Positions 1 to 6,932 are shown, numbered from the stretch's first letter. The stretch: DNA of 7,451 nucleotides from Ruminococcus sp. UBA4350 (GCA_002394125.1 DGSY01000072.1:1-7451), one strand, 5' to 3'. Numbers and translations are program-made. Notes: generated from the letters alone by a model not told the origin.

Positions 1-686
1 CGACCACAACTACGACGACCACAACGACGACAACGACCACCGCGCCGCCCGTCATCGTGACGGAAGCGCCTGCTCCGGTCACGCAGGCTCCGGCACCTGT
101 CACACAGGCTCCGGCTCCCGTTACACAGGCACCGCAGACACAGGCTCCGGTCATCACGCAGCCGCCTGCACCTGTGACACAGGCGCCGACCACCGCGCCG
201 ACCGCGCCGCCTACTACAAAGGCGACCACAAAGGCAACCACAGCGGCTCCGCCGGCAACCGTTCCCAGCGGCTATATGTTCGCATGGCCGGCACCCGGCA
301 ACTACACCATTTCGAGCTATTTCGGACTGCGCAATGATCCGTTCGGCTCCGGCAGAACGACCGGTCACGGCGGTCTGGATATCATCGGACCGACCTCCGC
401 GAGCGGCGGCCCTGCCTGCGCAGCGGGCAACGGTACAGTCGCATATGTCTGCACGAACGGCTGGGGCGGCGGCTACGGCAACCATGTCGTTATCTCCCAC
501 GGCAACGGCTATTCGACACTCTATGCGCATCTTGCGCGCGCGACCGTTTCCGTCGGTCAGCAGGTCACAGTCGGCCAGCAGGTCGGCGTCATCGGCAAGA
601 CCGGTCAGGTCACCGGCCCGCATCTGCACTTTGAGGTGCGCATCAACAATAACCGTGTGAATCCGCTGAACTATGTGCCGCATTAA
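1..686 (+). CDS. M23 family zinc metallopeptidase, exported peptidoglycan hydrolase (3' part; start lies upstream)
   Basis: The reading frame is open from base 3, so the gene enters from the left and its N-terminus is missing. The visible part starts with 13 consecutive Thr codons, then a Pro/Ala/Thr/Gln-rich linker to about base 270, then a complete LytM/M23 endopeptidase domain ending at TAA 684-686. The zinc site is intact: His (366-368) and Asp (378-380) in the HGGLD motif, and the HLH motif (His 621-623 and 627-629) before FEV. A conserved YAHL lies between them. M23 enzymes of this kind cut peptide cross-links in the cell wall, outside the membrane. Two Cys (417-419, 450-452) could form a disulfide. 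The linker would let the catalytic domain reach away from an N-terminal anchor or coiled-coil. The S41 protease next door recalls the ftsE-ftsX-M23-S41 cluster of Firmicutes, so this may be an EnvC-like FtsEX-activated hydrolase, but that is inference because the N-terminal part is not visible. Family assignment is firm; cellular role is moderate. Confidence 0.93.
   Translation, partial: TTTTTTTTTTTTTAPPVIVTEAPAPVTQAPAPVTQAPAPVTQAPQTQAPVITQPPAPVTQAPTTAPTAPPTTKATTKATTAAPPATVPSGYMFAWPAPGNYTISSYFGLRNDPFGSGRTTGHGGLDIIGPTSASGGPACAAGNGTVAYVCTNGWGGGYGNHVVISHGNGYSTLYAHLARATVSVGQQVTVGQQVGVIGKTGQVTGPHLHFEVRINNNRVNPLNYVPH
3..182 (+). repeat. Thr-run and tandem APAPVTQ linker repeats in the M23 gene
   Basis: Bases 3-41 encode 13 Thr in a row, using all four Thr codons. 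Bases 66-128 encode three perfect tandem copies of the heptapeptide APAPVTQ (21-base unit), with a diverged copy, PPAPVTQ, at 162-182. Synonymous codons differ between copies, so the protein repeat is conserved more than the DNA. It is a low-complexity extracellular linker of the type common in ruminococcal exported enzymes, and possibly an O-glycosylation substrate (inference). Confidence 0.85.
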
Positions 687-720
687 GGCGCCGTTCAGCG
701 AAAGAAAGTGAAAATGACCC

Positions 721-752
721 AAGCGGCAGGAGACAGATGTCTCTTGCCGTTT
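721..752 (+). terminator. Strong hairpin between M23 and S41 genes; possible weak terminator
   Basis: Bases 721-735 pair with 738-752 along their whole length when two G-U pairs are allowed; the innermost pairs would open to form the loop. It sits 34 bases after the M23 stop and is preceded by an A-rich stretch, but only three T follow the stem, so termination on the + strand would be weak. It could instead be a processing or stability element between two co-transcribed genes. The left arm contains AGGAG (728-732) and the right arm runs into a TTG (751-753) in frame with the S41 gene. If the hairpin forms, both are hidden, which argues against that TTG as the start. I see nothing else in the 687-786 gap, including no clear promoter. 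Confidence 0.5.
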
Positions 753-786
753 GCGGCATAAAAGAAACAGAAAGAGACGAAGCATT

Positions 787-1959
787 TTGGAAAAGAAAAT
801 CGGGTTCGGCACGGCGCTCAGTCTCATGGCGCTGACTTCCGCCGTCACATTTGTTCTCACGCTCTCGGTCAGCCGTACCGTGTTCAACAGCAAGGTCTCG
901 GAGATTGACCGTCTGGCCGAAAAATATGCGCGGCTCGATGAGCTGGATGCGGTCGTCCGCCGCGAATTCTATCAGGAGGTCCCGGAGGAGGATGTCCTTG
1001 ACGGAATGCTGATGGGCTATGTCTACGGCCTCGGCGACCGCTACAGCACCTATCGCAGCGACCGCGAGTATGAAGAATATCAGGACAGCAACGCGGGTGT
1101 ATATGTCGGTATCGGCATCACGGTACAGGTTCCGGAATCCGGCGATGCGCAGATCGTCGATGTCTCCGCGGGCGGCTCCGCTGAAAAGGCCGGCATCGAA
1201 GCGGGCGACTGGCTGGTCGAGGTTGAGGATATCAAGGTTGACGGCAACTACCAGGACGCGATCGCCGCAATCGAGGGTGAGGTCGGGACAAAGGTGCGTC
1301 TGCTGATCCGCAAGCATGATTCCGACGAGGAAAAGGAATACAAGGTCGCCCGTGCGAAAATCGACGAAGTTACGGTAGAATCCGAAATGCTGCCGGATAA
1401 GGTCGGCTATATCCGCGTCTCAAAATTCCGCACCGTTACGGCGGAGCAGTTTGCCGAGGCGCGGCAGAATCTGCTCGATCAGGGCGCAAAGGCGTTTATT
1501 TTTGATGTGCGCGATAACGGCGGCGGAGTGCTGTCGGCGCTGGAGAAGATGGTCGATCCGATGCTGCCGGAGGGCGAGCTGGCATTTGCGCAGTCCCGCT
1601 CCGGCGAATCCAGCCCGATCGTCAAATCCGATGCGAACAAAATGGAGATGCCCTATGCGGTGCTGGTCAACGGCAATACTGCAAGTGCATCGGAGCTGTT
1701 CGCCTGTCTGATGCGCGATTATGCGGATGCGGTGCTGGTCGGTGAACAGACCTTCGGCAAGGGCATCATGCAGACGACCTTCGAGCTGGAGGGCGGCGGC
1801 GTGACGCTGACGACCGCGACCTATTCGACCGGCAAATCGCCGTGCTATCACGAGGTCGGACTGGAGCCTGATATCATCGTGGAGCAGGCCGAGGGCGAGG
1901 CGGATACGCAGCTTGCCGCGGCACAGGAGGCGATTGGCAAAAAGCTCGCAGATGCGTGA
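787..1959 (+). CDS. S41 family C-terminal processing peptidase (CtpA/CtpB type), membrane-anchored
   Basis: This is a periplasm-like/extracytoplasmic serine protease that trims or degrades exported proteins from their C-termini. From TTG 787 it has 390 residues: one N-terminal membrane segment (about 8-28), a short helical N-domain, a PDZ domain (about 104-188) that recognises substrate C-termini, then the tail-specific protease core. The Ser/Lys/Gln catalytic set is present: Ser300 in TASASE (1684-1686), Lys325 in FGKG (1759-1761) and Gln329. The Ser-Lys spacing of 25 and Lys-Gln spacing of 4 match E. coli Prc as I recall it. No ATG is available near the N-terminus. TTG 787 gives the MxKKIxxG-like start usual for clostridial members, but its Shine-Dalgarno is weak. 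TTG 751 adds a basic stretch (RHKRNRKRRS) but is caught in the hairpin; ATG 826 would cut into the membrane segment. The gene follows the M23 peptidase and precedes GH95 by 13 bases. Family assignment is very secure, the exact start less so. Confidence 0.93.
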   Translation: MEKKIGFGTALSLMALTSAVTFVLTLSVSRTVFNSKVSEIDRLAEKYARLDELDAVVRREFYQEVPEEDVLDGMLMGYVYGLGDRYSTYRSDREYEEYQDSNAGVYVGIGITVQVPESGDAQIVDVSAGGSAEKAGIEAGDWLVEVEDIKVDGNYQDAIAAIEGEVGTKVRLLIRKHDSDEEKEYKVARAKIDEVTVESEMLPDKVGYIRVSKFRTVTAEQFAEARQNLLDQGAKAFIFDVRDNGGGVLSALEKMVDPMLPEGELAFAQSRSGESSPIVKSDANKMEMPYAVLVNGNTASASELFACLMRDYADAVLVGEQTFGKGIMQTTFELEGGGVTLTTATYSTGKSPCYHEVGLEPDIIVEQAEGEADTQLAAAQEAIGKKLADA

Positions 1960-1963
1960 ATGC

Positions 1964-1970
1964 GGAGGTG
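1964..1970 (+). promoter_or_regulatory. Shine-Dalgarno fixing the GH95 start
   Basis: GGAGGTG lies four bases (counted from GGAGG) before ATG 1973. It fixes the start there rather than at an upstream in-frame ATG at 1913, which would lie inside the S41 gene and has no ribosome site. The S41 stop codon is only 5-7 bases upstream of the site, so ribosomes finishing S41 can pass directly to GH95. Confidence 0.85.
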
Positions 1971-1972
1971 CT

Positions 1973-4261
1973 ATGGAGCAAACAGTATGGTTCAGGCAGC
2001 CCGCAGACCGGTTCGAGGAGGCATTCCCGATCGGCGCGGGACGGCTCGGCGCAATGGTCTACGGCGCGCCGGAGCGTGAATTTTTACAGCTGAATGAGGA
2101 TTCGGTCTGGTCGGGCGGAAAGCGCAGCCGCGTCAATCCCGATGCGCGGGAAAACTGGCGCGAGATCCGGCGTCTTGTCATGGAGGGCAGGATCGCAGAA
2201 GCGGAAAAGCGCGCATTTACGCAAATGCAGGGCTGTCCGCCGAATATGCGGCACTATATGCCGCTCGGCGATCTCACGCTGCGGCTGACGCTGCCGGACG
2301 GCGCGCCGGAGGATTACCGCCGCAGTCTTTCGCTGGACGATGCGCTCTGCACGGTCAGCTTCCGGCAGGGCGGGGGAGTCTTCCGTCGTGAGATTTTCGC
2401 TTCGGCGGCGGCGCAGTGCATCGTGCTGCATCTGACCGGCACGGTGCCGTTTTCGCTGGCGGCATCGCTCGACGGCCGCGACGATTACTATGACCGCAAT
2501 GCCGTCACGGAAACGCCGGAGGGCTTTGCGCTGCTATTTGACGGCGGCTCCGGCGGCGAGGGCGGCATCCGCTTCTGCGCGGCACTGCGGGCGGATGCGT
2601 CGGACAGTCCGGTCACGCGCTCCGGCAATCAGCTCTGCGTTGAAAATACGCGGGAGGCGACACTTGTCTTTGCAGCGCGGACATCCTATTATCATCCGGA
2701 CGGCGATCCGGAGACACTGGCGCTTGCAGATGTCAATGCGGCGCTGCATTTGTCCTATGACGCACTGAAATCCGCGCATCTGCGTGATTATCATGCGCTT
2801 TATCAGCGGACGGCGCTCACGCTGCCGGATGCGGCGCTCTCCGCTGAACTGCCGACGGATGCGCTGCTGAATGCCGCAAAGGAAAACAATCCGCGGGCGC
2901 TGAATGCGCTGCTCGGCCTTTATTTCAGCTTCGGACGCTATCTGATGATCGCGGGGAGCCGTGCGGGTTCGCTGCCGCTGAATTTGCAGGGCATCTGGAA
3001 TGCGGATATGTGGCCGGCATGGGGCGGGCGCTTCACGGTCAACATCAATACCGAAATGAACTACTGGCCGGCGGAGAGCTGCGGCCTGCCGGAATGTCAT
3101 CTGCCGCTCTTTGCGCTGCTGCGGCGCGTCATGGAGCAGGGGCGGCAGACGGCGCGGGATATGTACGGGCTGCACGGCTCGGTCTGTCATCACAACACCG
3201 ACCTCTGGGGCGATACGGCGCCGCAGGATCTCTGGATGCCCGCGACGGTCTGGCCGACGGGCGGCGCATGGCTCGCGCTCCATATCATGGAGCATTACCG
3301 CTATACGCACGACCGCGGCTTTCTCGCGGAGCATTTCGATATTTTGTACGAATTTGCGCTGTTTTTCACGGAGTATCTCACGGAGGATGCGCAGGGCAAT
3401 CTCGTGACCTGTCCGAGCGTATCGCCGGAGAATACCTATTGTCTGCAAAGCGGCGAGCGCGGCTGTCTCTGCGCGGGACCGTCAATGGATTCGCAGATCA
3501 TCCGGCAGCTTTACAGTGACCTGATCGAAGCGGATGCGATTCTCGGCAGAAAATGTGATTTGATTCCGACCCTGCGGGCGCAGTCCGAAAAGCTCCCGAA
3601 GCCGGAAATCGGCAAGTACGGGCAGATCATGGAATGGGCGGTCGATTACGATGAAGCCGAGCCGGGACACCGCCACATCTCCCAGCTTTTTGCGCTGCAT
3701 CCCGCGCATCAGATCTCGCCTCGCAGGACGCCTGCGCTTGCGGATGCTGCCGCCGCAACGCTGAAGCGCCGTCTGACGCACGGCGGCGGACATACCGGCT
3801 GGAGCTGCGCATGGATCGCGAATATGTATGCGCGGCTGAATGACGGCGCGGCGGCTTTTTCGGCCATGACGAAGCTGATACAGGATTCGACGAATCCGAA
3901 TCTTTTTGATATGCACCCGCCGTTCCAGATCGACGGCAATTTCGGCGGGACGGCGGCGATCGCGGAGATGCTCCTGCGCTCCGATCCCGACGGCATCACG
4001 CTGCTGCCCGCGCTGCCCGATGCGTGGAAAAGCGGCGCATTCAGCGGGCTTTGTGCATACGGCGGCTTTGTGCTTTCGGCCGAATGGCGGGCGCACAGGC
4101 TGACCGCACTGACCGTGCATTCGCAGTTCGGCGGCATCTGCCGTCTGTATCTGCCGGCGGGCGCATATCTGCTCGGCGGCAAATCCACAGAAAAGGAGGC
4201 GGACGGTTCCTTGCAGTTTGAGACCGTGCCGAAGGGTGAGTATCACCTGACAGCGATTTGA
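1973..4261 (+). CDS. GH95 family glycoside hydrolase (alpha-L-fucosidase / alpha-L-galactosidase type), cytoplasmic
   Basis: The 762-residue protein has the normal GH95 length and layout: N-terminal beta-sandwich (FPIGAGRLGAMVYG near the start), a central (alpha/alpha)6 barrel, and a C-terminal beta domain after LLPALPDAW. GH95 enzymes are inverting exo-glycosidases that release terminal alpha-linked L-fucose or L-galactose. The residues expected from Bifidobacterium AfcA are present: Asn357 and Asn359 in VNINTEMNYWP, general acid Glu486 in SVSPEN, and Asp654 in FQIDGNFGG. The HRHIS motif and GWSCAW are also seen. Position 355, two before the first Asn, is Thr; I recall that fucosidases have His here and alpha-L-galactosidases Thr, so an alpha-L-galactosidase is quite possible. 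There is no signal peptide or membrane segment, so it should act inside the cell on imported oligosaccharides. It sits 13 bases after the S41 gene, and its TGA overlaps the start of the GH26 gene. Family assignment is very secure, substrate open. Confidence 0.95.
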   Translation: MEQTVWFRQPADRFEEAFPIGAGRLGAMVYGAPEREFLQLNEDSVWSGGKRSRVNPDARENWREIRRLVMEGRIAEAEKRAFTQMQGCPPNMRHYMPLGDLTLRLTLPDGAPEDYRRSLSLDDALCTVSFRQGGGVFRREIFASAAAQCIVLHLTGTVPFSLAASLDGRDDYYDRNAVTETPEGFALLFDGGSGGEGGIRFCAALRADASDSPVTRSGNQLCVENTREATLVFAARTSYYHPDGDPETLALADVNAALHLSYDALKSAHLRDYHALYQRTALTLPDAALSAELPTDALLNAAKENNPRALNALLGLYFSFGRYLMIAGSRAGSLPLNLQGIWNADMWPAWGGRFTVNINTEMNYWPAESCGLPECHLPLFALLRRVMEQGRQTARDMYGLHGSVCHHNTDLWGDTAPQDLWMPATVWPTGGAWLALHIMEHYRYTHDRGFLAEHFDILYEFALFFTEYLTEDAQGNLVTCPSVSPENTYCLQSGERGCLCAGPSMDSQIIRQLYSDLIEADAILGRKCDLIPTLRAQSEKLPKPEIGKYGQIMEWAVDYDEAEPGHRHISQLFALHPAHQISPRRTPALADAAAATLKRRLTHGGGHTGWSCAWIANMYARLNDGAAAFSAMTKLIQDSTNPNLFDMHPPFQIDGNFGGTAAIAEMLLRSDPDGITLLPALPDAWKSGAFSGLCAYGGFVLSAEWRAHRLTALTVHSQFGGICRLYLPAGAYLLGGKSTEKEADGSLQFETVPKGEYHLTAI

Positions 4262-5856
4262 AACGGATGCAGCACCTCAGCGGTGCATTCCGGTATTTTC
4301 TGTTATTTCTGACGGTCGCGGCGATCTCGGCGGGCTATCTGCTTCTGCCGGTGCCGAAGCGCAATTCCGCGCCGGAGCAGGGCAGCTATGATACATACAG
4401 CCGTCTGCTGACCGCCGCAAAGGACGGCCGCAGCACCGAGCCGTATACGCTGGAGCTGCCGGAGATCACGCCCGCGCCGTGTTCTGTCCGCGTGGAGGCG
4501 GAGAATGCAGGTCTGCCGCTGCTGGAAAGCGGAGCCTATCAGCGCACGGATTATTCCGGAAACGGTTATCTTGCGGGCGTTCCCGCGCAGACGCGCTCTG
4601 CGCTGACCTTTCATGTCTGTGTCCCCCAGACGCAGCATTATGCCGTGACGCTCTGTCTCGCATCGGACTGCGCCGGGACACATACACTGCGGATCGGCGA
4701 CAAGGTCAATTCGCAGTTTCTGCTGGAAAGCACCGGCAGCTTTGTCCGCATCACATTCCACCGCATTTTTCTGATGCAGGGGGAAACGGAGATCTCCGTT
4801 GATACCGGAAACAGCACGCTCGATGCGGATTATCTGGAGCTGGCCGATGACAATGCGGCGGAGGATGACAGCGCGGTTCCCGCAGAAGCGCTCTGCGATC
4901 CGGATGCATCGCCGAATGCGCAGAAGCTCTACGAAACGATGTGCGGCTTCTGGGGCGAGAAGATGCTGACCGGACAGTATGTCTCCGGCAGCAGCAATCA
5001 GGAGCTTGACGCTATTCTCGCAATGACCGGACAGCTTCCGGCGATCCGGTTCAGTGCGCTCGGCAGCAGCAATGACCGCCGGACGGTGAATGATGCCGCC
5101 GACTGGCATCAGTATCTCGGCGGGATCGTCGGGCTGATGTGGCAGTGGAATGCGCCGGGAACGGATTCTGTTTATACGGAGGATGCCGGATTCGATCTTC
5201 ATGCGGCGCTGCGCGATCAGGAGGCCGCTGCGCTTGCGATGCGCAGTCCGGAGGAAGCCGCCGCCGATGACAGCATCCCTGCGGAGGCTGTGCAGCTCCT
5301 GACGGATATCGACCGCATGGCGGAAACGCTCCGTCCGCTTGCGCAAATGGATATTCCGGTGCTTTGGCGGCCGCTGCATGAAGCGGGCGGCGGCTGGTAC
5401 TGGTGGGGCGGGGCAGGCCGGAGCAGCTATCTGAAGCTCTGGGATCTGCTCTATACGCGCCTGACTGCCTATCACAATATCCACAATCTGATCTGGATCT
5501 GGAACGGGCAGAGCGCGGGTTATCTCGTGCCGGAATCGCAGTACGACATCGCCGCAGTCGATGTGTATTTGCAGCCGGAGATCGACTTCGGCAGCCGCTA
5601 TGAGCAGTTCCATTCGCTGCGGCATCTGACGGGCGGCGGCAAGCTGCTCGCGCTCAGCGAATGCAGCGCAGTCCCCGATCCGGAGATGATTCGCATTGAC
5701 AGCGCGGTCTGGTCGTTCTTCGGTTTGTGGTACGGCGAATATCTGCCCTCACCCGATGCACAGGACGGTTCTGCCAATTATTCAAGTAACGATTTGTATA
5801 ATCTGTACAACTGTGAATTTGCTTTATCACTGAATGATTTCCTGTCATACTGCTGA
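4258..5856 (+). CDS. CBM35-like + GH26 beta-1,4-mannanase, exported or membrane-anchored
   Basis: The 532-residue protein has an N-terminal hydrophobic segment (about 12-31) after a basic start, which is a signal anchor or signal peptide (possible cleavage near ISA-G). There is no lipobox. A linker follows, then a CBM35-like beta-sandwich (about 76-197: VEAENAG, YSGNGYLAG, closing DADYLEL), then a GH26 barrel (about 222-532). GH26 endo-mannanases cut beta-1,4-mannan with retention. The acid/base is Glu375 in WRPLHEAGGGW and the nucleophile Glu468 in LALSEC; the IWIWNG and AVDVY strands are typical. WQW (295-297) and RFSALGSS (264-271) stand where many relatives have Trp-His and an Asp-containing strand, so the sugar-binding cleft may differ. 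TTG 4258 overlaps the GH95 TGA by four bases, suggesting translational coupling; ATG 4267 is an alternative that loses three residues. No good Shine-Dalgarno is seen for either. The protein ends in Cys. Family is secure; endo-mannanase activity is likely but not proven. Confidence 0.92.
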   Translation: MKRMQHLSGAFRYFLLFLTVAAISAGYLLLPVPKRNSAPEQGSYDTYSRLLTAAKDGRSTEPYTLELPEITPAPCSVRVEAENAGLPLLESGAYQRTDYSGNGYLAGVPAQTRSALTFHVCVPQTQHYAVTLCLASDCAGTHTLRIGDKVNSQFLLESTGSFVRITFHRIFLMQGETEISVDTGNSTLDADYLELADDNAAEDDSAVPAEALCDPDASPNAQKLYETMCGFWGEKMLTGQYVSGSSNQELDAILAMTGQLPAIRFSALGSSNDRRTVNDAADWHQYLGGIVGLMWQWNAPGTDSVYTEDAGFDLHAALRDQEAAALAMRSPEEAAADDSIPAEAVQLLTDIDRMAETLRPLAQMDIPVLWRPLHEAGGGWYWWGGAGRSSYLKLWDLLYTRLTAYHNIHNLIWIWNGQSAGYLVPESQYDIAAVDVYLQPEIDFGSRYEQFHSLRHLTGGGKLLALSECSAVPDPEMIRIDSAVWSFFGLWYGEYLPSPDAQDGSANYSSNDLYNLYNCEFALSLNDFLSYC

Positions 5857-5863
5857 TAATCTA

Positions 5864-5892
5864 TTGAAATTCCAGCCGGATTATGGTATAAT
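5864..5892 (+). promoter_or_regulatory. Extended -10 sigma-A promoter for the GH130 gene
   Basis: TTGAAA (5864-5869), a 17-base spacer and a perfect TATAAT (5887-5892) with a TG one base upstream of it form a near-consensus vegetative promoter. Transcription should start near 5899-5901, giving a leader of about 43 bases. It lies just after the GH26 stop with no terminator in between, so GH130 can be read both from here and by read-through. Confidence 0.85.
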
Positions 5893-5901
5893 AGTACCAT
5901 A
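5882..5901 (+). promoter_or_regulatory. Inverted repeat over the -10 box: candidate operator
   Basis: TATGGTA (5882-5888) and TACCATA (5895-5901) form a perfect 7-bp inverted repeat with a 6-base spacer. The repeat covers the -10 box and the predicted start site. A protein bound here would block RNA polymerase, so this fits a repressor site, perhaps a LacI- or GntR-type regulator answering to mannan sugars. The regulator is not in the window and its identity is inference. No second copy was noticed at the 7069 promoter. Confidence 0.45.
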
Positions 5902-5924
5902 GAATTCCGTAGACATTGCGGAGA

Positions 5925-5934
5925 GAAAGGCGGA
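5925..5934 (+). promoter_or_regulatory. Shine-Dalgarno fixing the GH130 start
   Basis: GAAAGGCGGA ends eight bases before ATG 5943, a normal spacing. It therefore supports ATG 5943 over the in-frame TTG at 5916, which has a poor upstream site and would add nine residues not expected in GH130_2 proteins. Confidence 0.7.
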
Positions 5935-5942
5935 TTTTGAAT

Positions 5943-6932
5943 ATGAAGGTTCAGGTTATCAACGGGGTTTCCATTCCGAATATGCCGTGGCAGGAGAAGC
6001 CGGCAGGCTGCAAGGATGTGATTTGGCGCTATGACAGCAATCCGGTCATCCGCCGCGATCATCTTGATATGTCCAACAGCATCTTCAACAGCGCGGTCGT
6101 TCCGTTCGAGGGCGGCTTTGCGGGCGTGTTCCGTGTCGATGACAAGGCGCGCAACATGGAGCTGCACGCGGGCTTTTCCAAGGACGGCCTCAACTGGGAT
6201 ATCAGCGAATCGCGCATCGAGTTTGTCAAGACATCGCCGGAGCTTCAGGATTTCCAGTACGGCTATGATCCGCGCGTCTGCTGGATCGAGGATCGCTTCT
6301 ATGTGACATGGTGCAATGCCTACGGCTGGAAGCCCACGATCGGCTGTGCATATACCTATGATTTCAAGACATTCCACCAGCTAGAGAACGCATTTCTGCC
6401 GTTCAACCGCAACGGCGTGCTGTTCCCGCGCAAGATCGGCGGCAACTTCATGATGATGAGCCGTCCGTCCGACAGCGGCCATACGCCGTTCGGCGATATC
6501 TACATCTCGCAGTCTCCGGATATGACCTTCTGGGGCAAGCACCGTCATGTGATGGGGCCGAGCATGGGCTGGGAATCGACAAAGATCGGCGCAGGCCCGA
6601 TCCCGATCGAGACAGACCGCGGCTGGCTGATCTTCTATCACGGCGTGCTGACCTCCTGCAACGGTTATGTTTACAGCTTCTCTGCGGCACTGCTCGACAA
6701 GGATGAGCCGTGGAAGGTGCTGAAGCGCGGCAGAGAGTATCTCATCAGTCCGCAGAAGGACTATGAGTGCATCGGCGATGTGCAGAATGTCACATTCCCG
6801 TGCGCGAATCTGGTGGACGCGGATACCGGACGCATCGCGATCTATTACGGCTGCGCGGATACCTGCACGAGCCTGTGCTTTACGACGGTTGATGACGTGA
6901 TCGCATGGCTTGACACGCATTCGCAGGTCTGA
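5943..6932 (+). CDS. GH130 (subfamily 2-like) beta-1,4-mannooligosaccharide phosphorylase
   Basis: The 329-residue protein has the length and single five-bladed beta-propeller build of GH130_2. These cytoplasmic enzymes use phosphate to release alpha-mannose-1-phosphate from the non-reducing end of beta-1,4-mannooligosaccharides, as R. albus RaMP2 does, and some act on Man-GlcNAc. Asp109 in GYDPRV is the expected proton donor. Asn49-Ser50 in IFNSAVVPF matches residues known to matter in the gut-bacterial enzyme UhgbMP; both sets are shifted by five from its numbering as I recall it, which supports the alignment. The N-terminal PWQEKPAGCKDVIWRY and C-terminal YYGCADT motifs are also typical. 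There is no signal peptide. It follows the GH26 mannanase and has its own promoter, possible operator and terminator, so it can be expressed separately. GH130_1 mannosyl-glucose phosphorylases are usually longer, so that alternative is less likely. No sugar epimerase or transporter is present here. Confidence 0.93.
   Translation: MKVQVINGVSIPNMPWQEKPAGCKDVIWRYDSNPVIRRDHLDMSNSIFNSAVVPFEGGFAGVFRVDDKARNMELHAGFSKDGLNWDISESRIEFVKTSPELQDFQYGYDPRVCWIEDRFYVTWCNAYGWKPTIGCAYTYDFKTFHQLENAFLPFNRNGVLFPRKIGGNFMMMSRPSDSGHTPFGDIYISQSPDMTFWGKHRHVMGPSMGWESTKIGAGPIPIETDRGWLIFYHGVLTSCNGYVYSFSAALLDKDEPWKVLKRGREYLISPQKDYECIGDVQNVTFPCANLVDADTGRIAIYYGCADTCTSLCFTTVDDVIAWLDTHSQV

Noticed and set aside
1..130. CRISPR-like or satellite repeat from the regular short units at the left edge
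   Set aside because: The units are in-frame codons of a Thr/Pro/Ala linker with synonymous variation and no spacers.
1913..1972. Upstream in-frame ATG extending GH95 by 20 residues
   Set aside because: It overlaps the S41 coding end, lacks a ribosome site and adds a basic sequence foreign to GH95; ATG 1973 has GGAGG in place.
2534..4246. Long - strand open frames (304 and 254 codons) opposite GH95
   Set aside because: The + strand frame has all GH95 motifs and a Shine-Dalgarno; the - strand products show only low-complexity Arg/Ala-rich sequence.
4303..5625. 440-codon open frame on the - strand
   Set aside because: It lies antisense to the well-supported GH26 gene. Its product is rich in Arg/Ala/Ile without domain motifs, as expected of a shadow frame in GC-rich DNA.
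5797..5802. TATAAT inside the GH26 end as a second promoter
   Set aside because: No -35-like sequence at the right distance (GCCAAT at 5774-5779); the consensus promoter at 5864-5892 is far better.
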